Assembly (NCBI RefSeq): GCF_018619435.1
Contig: NZ_JAHFZF010000003.1
Location: 124,001 to 188,000 of the forward strand
Source of the DNA: Rhodoferax sp. U11-2br
GTDB lineage: Bacteria > Pseudomonadota > Gammaproteobacteria > Burkholderiales > Burkholderiaceae_C
Direction of reading: 5' to 3'
DNA length: 64,000 bases
Shown here: positions 59,506 to 64,000 of the stretch, one piece after another
Numbering within the stretch: position 1 is the first letter of the stretch
Layout: every line of letters begins with the position of its first letter
The notes under the pieces: generated by a model
The model's input: the letters and a program-made list of their open reading frames with translations, nothing else
Told to the model about the DNA's origin: nothing
The model's database searches: none
Made by a program: the position numbers and the translations under genes

Positions 59506-60264
59506 TCAATGCCCCAGAATCTTCGACAAGAAGTCCTTGCTGCGTTCACTTTGCGGGTTGTTGAAGAAGTCGTGCGGGTTGTTCTGCTCAACGATCTGGC
59601 CTTGGTCCATGAAGATCACACGGTCGGCCACCGCCTTGGCAAACCCCATCTCGTGGGTGACACACAGCATGGTGATGCCCTCACCAGCCATCGCAATCAT
59701 CACGTCGAGCACTTCCTTGATCATCTCGGGGTCGAGTGCGCTGGTGGGTTCGTCAAACAGCATGATCTTGGGTTTGAGGCACAGGGCCCGCGCAATCGCC
59801 ACACGCTGCTGTTGGCCGCCCGAGAGCTGCAGCGGGTACTTGTGCGCCTGTTCGGCAATACGCACCCGTTTGAGTTGCACCATGGCCTTTTCCTCGGCCT
59901 CTTTTTTGGGGATCTTGCCCACCCACATCGGTGACAGCGTCAGGTTTTCCAGCACGGTGAGGTGCGGGAACAGGTTGAACTGCTGGAACACCATGCCGAC
60001 TTCTTTGCGCACCTGGTCAATCGCCTTGATGTCGTCGGTCAGCTCCACGCCATCAACGATTAGTCGGCCCTGCTGGTGTTCTTCAAGCCGGTTGATGCAG
60101 CGGATCAGCGTCGATTTGCCCGAGCCGGATGGCCCGCAGATGACGATGCGTTCGCCCTTGGCCACGCTCAGGTCAATGTCGCGCAACACATGGAAGTTGT
60201 TGCCGTACCACTTGTTGACTTTGTCAAATGTGATGATGGGGGAGGTGGTGTTGGTTTCAGCCAT
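59506..60264 (-). CDS. aapP: General L-amino acid ABC transporter ATPase
   Basis: A 252-residue polar amino acid ABC ATPase. Walker [14 protein letters not shown], signature [15 protein letters not shown], Walker [16 protein letters not shown] and the H-loop [11 protein letters not shown] are all present. It is last in aapJ-aapQ-aapM-aapP, 26 bases after aapM, and energises uptake through AapQ and AapM. Confidence 0.95.
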   Translation of the reverse strand: MAETNTTSPIITFDKVNKWYGNNFHVLRDIDLSVAKGERIVICGPSGSGKSTLIRCINRLEEHQQGRLIVDGVELTDDIKAIDQVRKEVGMVFQQFNLFPHLTVLENLTLSPMWVGKIPKKEAEEKAMVQLKRVRIAEQAHKYPLQLSGGQQQRVAIARALCLKPKIMLFDEPTSALDPEMIKEVLDVMIAMAGEGITMLCVTHEMGFAKAVADRVIFMDQGQIVEQNNPHDFFNNPQSERSKDFLSKILGH

Positions 60265-60290
60265 GGTGGTGTTTGGTTGAATGGGGGAAA

Positions 60291-61394
60291 TCAGCGCAGC
60301 TTGCTCTTGTTGACCTGTTTTTCCACCCAGCGGCTGTAGCGTGACATGGAGAAGCAGAACACAAAATAGATCAGCGCGATGAAGAAGTAGCCTTCGATGA
60401 TGTAAGGCCGCCAGTTGGCATCTGAGTTGACACCGAGTTTGAGCGCACCGGTCAGCTCGTACAGGCTCACGATGGTCACCAGCGAGGTGTCTTTGAAGGT
60501 GGAGATGAAGTTGTTCATGATGCCCGGCACCACCATCGCCAGCGCCTGCGGCAGCACAATCATGCGTTGTGTCTGCCAGTAGCTCAGCCCCAGGGTGGCG
60601 GCCGCTTCGACCTGCCCTTTGGGAATAGCCTGCAGGCCACCGCGGATCACTTCGGCCATGTAGGCCGCCGCAAACAGCGTGATACCCACCAGCACGCGCA
60701 CCAGCACATCAATCTGGGTGCCTTGGGGCATGAACAGCGGGAACATGAATGAGGCCATGAACAGCACCGAGATCAGCGGCACACCACGGATCAGTTCGAC
60801 ATAAATGGTGCAGAAGCTGCGGATCGCTGGCAGCTTGGAACGTCGGCCCAGTGCCACCAGCAGGGCAATCGGAAAACACAGCACCAGCGACAGCGAGGAC
60901 AGCAGAATGGTCAGCGGCAGACCACCCCAGCGGTCGGTGTCGACCTGGGTCAGGCCAAACACCTTGCCATACATCAGCACAAAAAACACCGTCAGCACGA
61001 CCAGCCACAGCAGCGGCAGCCAGGTTTTCCAGAAACTGCGGATGCAGCTCGCCACCAGCAAGCCGGTCAGCAAAATGGTGGCAATCAGCGGACGCCACTG
61101 TTCCTCATACGGGTAACGTCCAAACAGGATGATGCGGTATTTCTCGGAAATCACGCCCCAGCAGGCGCCGACACCTTCGGCGTGGCAGGCCTCGTAGTGG
61201 GGCGACCAGCTGGCGGAGATCAGTGCCCAGTGGATGGCCTGGGGCAGCAGCCACAGCAGCAAGCCGCCAATGACCACGGTGCCCAGGCTGGTTTTCCAGT
61301 CGGCCAGCAAGTTGCTCTTGATCCAGGCCAGCGGGCCTTCGGAGTTGATCGGCGCAGGGCGCGCTGCAATCGGTTGAAAAGTGGTTGAGGTCAT
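60291..61394 (-). CDS. aapM: General L-amino acid ABC transporter permease AapM
   Basis: A 367-residue inner-membrane permease. The N-terminal half is an extension with a soluble loop ([21 protein letters not shown]) characteristic of AapM, and the C-terminal half has the family EAA loop near [20 protein letters not shown]. About six to eight membrane helices. It pairs with AapQ. Confidence 0.94.
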   Translation of the reverse strand: MTSTTFQPIAARPAPINSEGPLAWIKSNLLADWKTSLGTVVIGGLLLWLLPQAIHWALISASWSPHYEACHAEGVGACWGVISEKYRIILFGRYPYEEQWRPLIATILLTGLLVASCIRSFWKTWLPLLWLVVLTVFFVLMYGKVFGLTQVDTDRWGGLPLTILLSSLSLVLCFPIALLVALGRRSKLPAIRSFCTIYVELIRGVPLISVLFMASFMFPLFMPQGTQIDVLVRVLVGITLFAAAYMAEVIRGGLQAIPKGQVEAAATLGLSYWQTQRMIVLPQALAMVVPGIMNNFISTFKDTSLVTIVSLYELTGALKLGVNSDANWRPYIIEGYFFIALIYFVFCFSMSRYSRWVEKQVNKSKLR

Positions 61395-61409
61395 TTGGTG
61401 TCGTCCTGT

Positions 61410-62585
61410 TCAACGCTCTTTGATCGCCGCGCGGCTGTTGTACCAGCCCATCAGCAGCGAGGTACCCAGCGAGGTGATCAGGTACACCAGCATCACCAGC
61501 GAGATACATTCCACCGCGCGGCCGGTCTGGTTCAGCGCGGTGTTGGCAATCGACACCACATCGGGGTAACCAATGGCCACGGCCAGCGAGGAATTTTTGG
61601 TCAGGTTCAGGTACTGGTTGGTCAGCGGCGGGATGATGACCCGCAGCGCCTGCGGCAGCATCACCAGGCGCATTTCCTGTTGCTGCGACAGACCCAGTGC
61701 CGAGGCCGCTTCACCCTGGCCGCGTGGCACCGAGGCAATGCCTCCGCGCACCACCTCGGCAATGAAGGACGCGGTGTAGAGCGTCAGGCCAATCAGCACC
61801 GCCAGAAATTCGGGTGTCAGGGCACCACCATTCTCAATCGCAAAATCCCCCTTGACAGGGCGGTTCAGTTCGGTGGGTGCACCACCCAAGGCCCAGCCCG
61901 CCAGGCTGCAGGCGACCAAGATCAGCACCGGCACCCAGAACGCACTGCGCAATTGCCCCGTGGTTTCAAACTGGCGCTTGGCCCAGCACCGGTACAGCAG
62001 CACCAGCGCCACCCCGGCCAGCAGACCAAAGGCCGCCCACAGTTGGCCAGCCGCCCACACTGGGATCGGGTAGTTCAAACCACCCTTGGACAAAAAGAAG
62101 TCGCCAACTTGCCAGGCCACGTCTGCCGAGGGCAAGACCTCGGTCAGGATCACGTACCACATCAGCAATTGCAGCAGCACCGGGATGTTGCGAAAGGCTT
62201 CCACATACGACAGGCAGACCCCACGCACCAGTGCGTTGCGTGAGAACCGCCCAATACCCAGCAAGGTGCCCAGCAGAGTCGACAGGATGATGCCCACAAT
62301 GGCCACCCGCAGGGTATTGGTCACACCCACCAGAAACGCCTGCCAATAGGGTTGTTCGGAGTCAAAGGGGTACAGGCTTTCACCGATGTCAAAACCGGCG
62401 GCCTGGCTCAGAAAATCAAAACCACTCTGGATGCCGCGCACCCGCATGTTGACCAAGGTGTTGTGGGCCAGGAACCAGACCACAGCCACAATGGCCACAA
62501 TGGCCAGCACCTGGTAGACGATGCCGCGAAACGCCTGGCTGCGCCACGACCAGCGGTGGTGAGAGGGAGGGGTGTCAGAACTCAT
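61410..62585 (-). CDS. aapQ: General L-amino acid ABC transporter permease AapQ
   Basis: A 391-residue permease with about eight helices. GFDFLSQAAGFDIGESL and the EAA-type loop GEAASALGLSQQQEMRLVMLP identify it as AapQ. It starts the permease pair after the hairpin that separates it from aapJ. Confidence 0.94.
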   Translation of the reverse strand: MSSDTPPSHHRWSWRSQAFRGIVYQVLAIVAIVAVVWFLAHNTLVNMRVRGIQSGFDFLSQAAGFDIGESLYPFDSEQPYWQAFLVGVTNTLRVAIVGIILSTLLGTLLGIGRFSRNALVRGVCLSYVEAFRNIPVLLQLLMWYVILTEVLPSADVAWQVGDFFLSKGGLNYPIPVWAAGQLWAAFGLLAGVALVLLYRCWAKRQFETTGQLRSAFWVPVLILVACSLAGWALGGAPTELNRPVKGDFAIENGGALTPEFLAVLIGLTLYTASFIAEVVRGGIASVPRGQGEAASALGLSQQQEMRLVMLPQALRVIIPPLTNQYLNLTKNSSLAVAIGYPDVVSIANTALNQTGRAVECISLVMLVYLITSLGTSLLMGWYNSRAAIKER

Positions 62586-62644
62586 GGTGCTTCTTGCCCG
62601 CAGGCCTTGGAATGGAAGCCACGTGTGGCAGGTAGGGAATGCCT

Positions 62645-62690
62645 AAAAAAATGCGCCGCAGGCATCGCAGGTGCGACATCAAGCGGCGCA
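62645..62690 (-). terminator. Hairpin with T-run between aapJ and aapQ
   Basis: On the minus strand TGCGCCGC (62690-62683) pairs with GCGGCGCA (62659-62652) across a 23-base loop and is followed by a run of T opposite A 62645-62651. It likely ends or stabilises most aapJ transcripts, giving more binding protein than permease. Confidence 0.7.
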
Positions 62691-62707
62691 GCGTGACAGA
62701 CAGTCGA

Positions 62708-63742
62708 TCAGCGAACCGGGAAAGCGTACATCAAGCCGCCTTTGTTCCACTGGTTGTTGACACCACGGGGCAAGCCCAGGGCCGATTTGGGGCCGACATT
62801 GCGCTCAAAAATTTCACCGTAGTTGCCGGTGGCCTTGATCGCACGGGCCATCCATTCCTTGTCCAGGCCCAGCAGTTTGCCGGTGTCTTCCGAGGTGCCT
62901 AGGATACGCTTGACCACCGGGTCAGTGCTGCTGGTCTTGAGCGAGTCTACGTTGGCTTGGGTGATACCGTACTCTTCGGCTTCGAGCAGGCCATAAATCA
63001 CCCACTTCACAATGGCATACCACTCGTCGTCACCGCGGCGCACCATCGGGCCCAGGGGTTCCTTGGAAATCAGCTCGGGCAGGATGATGTGGTCTGCCGG
63101 CACCTTGGCCACCTTGTTGCGGGTGGATGCCAGGCCAGAGGCGTCGGTGGTGTAGGCGATGCAACGGCCAGTGAAATAGGCGTTTTCAGCGGCTTCGAGC
63201 TGTTCAAACACCACCGGCTTGATGCCCAGGCCCTTGGCCTTGGAGTAGTCGGTCAGGTTCTTTTCGGTGGTGGTGCCAGACTGCACACACACGGTCTGGC
63301 CCTTGAGCTGGGCGGCGCTCTTGATCTTGCTCTTGACCGGCACCATGAAACCCTGGCCGTCGTAGTAGGTCACGGCGGTCAGGTTCAGGCCCAGGGAGGC
63401 ATCGCGTGTCAGGGTGAAGGTGGTGTTGCGTGACAACACGTCCACTTCGCCGGACTGCAGCGCGGTGAAGCGCTGTTGTGCGTTCAGCGGCACGTATTTC
63501 ACCTTTTCTGCGTCACCCAGCACCGCAGCCGCCACAGCGCGACACACATCCACATCCAGACCGGTCCACTTGCCGGTGGAGTCCGCAGCGCCAAAACCTG
63601 CCAGGCCGGTGTTGGAGCCGCAGATCACCTGTCCACGGGCCTTGATGCTGTCCAGTGTTTTGCCCGCATGCGCGGGGAGGGCTGTCAACGTGCCGATGGC
63701 TGTGGCAATCACTGCCAGTGTTTTTACAGTGCTGATACGCAT
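62708..63742 (-). CDS. aapJ: General L-amino acid ABC transporter binding protein
   Basis: A 344-residue periplasmic amino acid-binding protein. The signal peptide is MRISTVKTLAVIATAIGTLTALPAHA in composition, cleaved after about residue 26; the mature part begins KTLDSIKARGQVICGSNTG, with WTGLDVDVCRAVAAAVLGD and DVLSRNTTFTLTRD typical of AapJ. Start chosen at ATG 63742, with AGGAGA-like GGAGAT upstream. An NtrC-like inverted repeat lies 64-82 bases upstream. Confidence 0.94.
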   Translation of the reverse strand: MRISTVKTLAVIATAIGTLTALPAHAGKTLDSIKARGQVICGSNTGLAGFGAADSTGKWTGLDVDVCRAVAAAVLGDAEKVKYVPLNAQQRFTALQSGEVDVLSRNTTFTLTRDASLGLNLTAVTYYDGQGFMVPVKSKIKSAAQLKGQTVCVQSGTTTEKNLTDYSKAKGLGIKPVVFEQLEAAENAYFTGRCIAYTTDASGLASTRNKVAKVPADHIILPELISKEPLGPMVRRGDDEWYAIVKWVIYGLLEAEEYGITQANVDSLKTSSTDPVVKRILGTSEDTGKLLGLDKEWMARAIKATGNYGEIFERNVGPKSALGLPRGVNNQWNKGGLMYAFPVR

Positions 63743-63805
63743 AGGTGAAGATCTCCGGTTGATAAAAAGGGTTTCAGAAGGCGCGCCCCACTTTGCCGCC
63801 AAGCG

Positions 63806-63824
63806 ATGCACTCTATCAGTGCAT
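63806..63824. promoter_or_regulatory. NtrC-like inverted repeat upstream of aapJ
   Basis: ATGCACT (63806-63812) and AGTGCAT (63818-63824) form perfect 7-base arms around CTATC. The core TGCAC-N7-GTGCA agrees with the known NtrC site pattern. No clear sigma54 promoter (GG-N10-GC) was found between it and aapJ, so the assignment is by pattern only. Confidence 0.5.
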
Positions 63825-64000
63825 ATTTCGAAAGGCATCCGGGTTTACGTGAGCAAACCAGCAAGTAGAGGTGATTCACACCCTGACTGATGACGGTCTA
63901 ACAAGCAGTAAGCGTGCCATGTGGGGCGGTGGGTTCAGGCAGTGCAAAATCGGCGTTTTCGCAACCACCACAAGGTAAACCGTGCCCTCATCCAAAGCAG

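Noticed and set aside
63980..64000. GTG start of a further gene at the right edge
   Set aside because: Only about seven codons are visible, with no ribosome binding site, so nothing can be supported.

Overview
The window carries a complete purple-bacterial photosynthesis gene cluster of about 44 kb (roughly 3.9 to 48.1 kb) set in ordinary chromosome. The protein repertoire fits a betaproteobacterium of the Comamonadaceae, close to Rhodoferax or Rubrivivax: a tetraheme PufC, a spheroidene-type carotenoid pathway, PpsR control, and flanking housekeeping neighbours (suhB, trmJ, cysE, darP, pmbA). The assignment is from protein recognition only; no search was run.

Left flank (0 to 3.8 kb): the 3' end of a large NAD-glutamate dehydrogenase, two small low-complexity proteins sharing a C-terminal tag, and an MsbA-like ABC exporter.

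Photosynthesis cluster, left arm (+ strand, 5.0 to 21.4 kb): crtE, crtF, bchC, bchX, bchY, bchZ, pufB, an unrecognised 74-residue membrane protein gene, pufA, pufL, pufM, pufC, crtA, crtD, crtC, then pucB, pucA, pucC and a 30-residue membrane peptide gene. A B12/heme-type sensor gene (ppaA-like) diverges from crtE. Middle arm (- strand, 38.0 down to 21.4 kb): one long operon, bchF-bchN-bchB-bchH-bchL-bchM-lhaA-puhA-puhB-puhC-acsF-puhE-crtI-crtB, nearly all joined by 4-base overlaps. Right arm: aerR-like and ppsR, then bchG-bch2-bchP-tspO (+), and bchI-bchD-bchO (-).

Together these genes encode protoporphyrin to bacteriochlorophyll a (BchIDH, BchM, aerobic cyclase AcsF, BchLNB, BchF, BchXYZ, BchC, BchG, BchP), carotenoids from geranylgeranyl diphosphate to spheroidene/spheroidenone types (CrtE, B, I, C, D, F, A), the reaction centre with its cytochrome (PufLMC, PuhA), LH1 and LH2, and the assembly factors (PuhB, PuhC, PuhE, LhaA, PucC, Bch2). 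No bchE, bchJ or pufQ was recognised in the window. TGT-N12-ACA operators of PpsR/CrtJ type overlap TTGACA -35 boxes before crtE, bchC and bchG, are exact before bchI, and nearly exact before bchF.

Right flank (48.1 to 64 kb): suhB, trmJ, cysE, mogA, darP, pmbA, a FlxA-like protein, a periplasmic binding protein paired with a membrane GGDEF/EAL enzyme, a LivK-type binding protein, and an AapJQMP amino acid transporter with an NtrC-like inverted repeat upstream. The last 258 bases (63743 to 64000) contain the aapJ upstream region and no gene I can support. No rRNA, tRNA, CRISPR array, insertion sequence or prophage was seen.

The most interesting unexplained items are the 74-residue single-span protein encoded between the two LH1 subunit genes, the 30-residue peptide encoded after pucC, and the apparently leaderless bchC and bchG.
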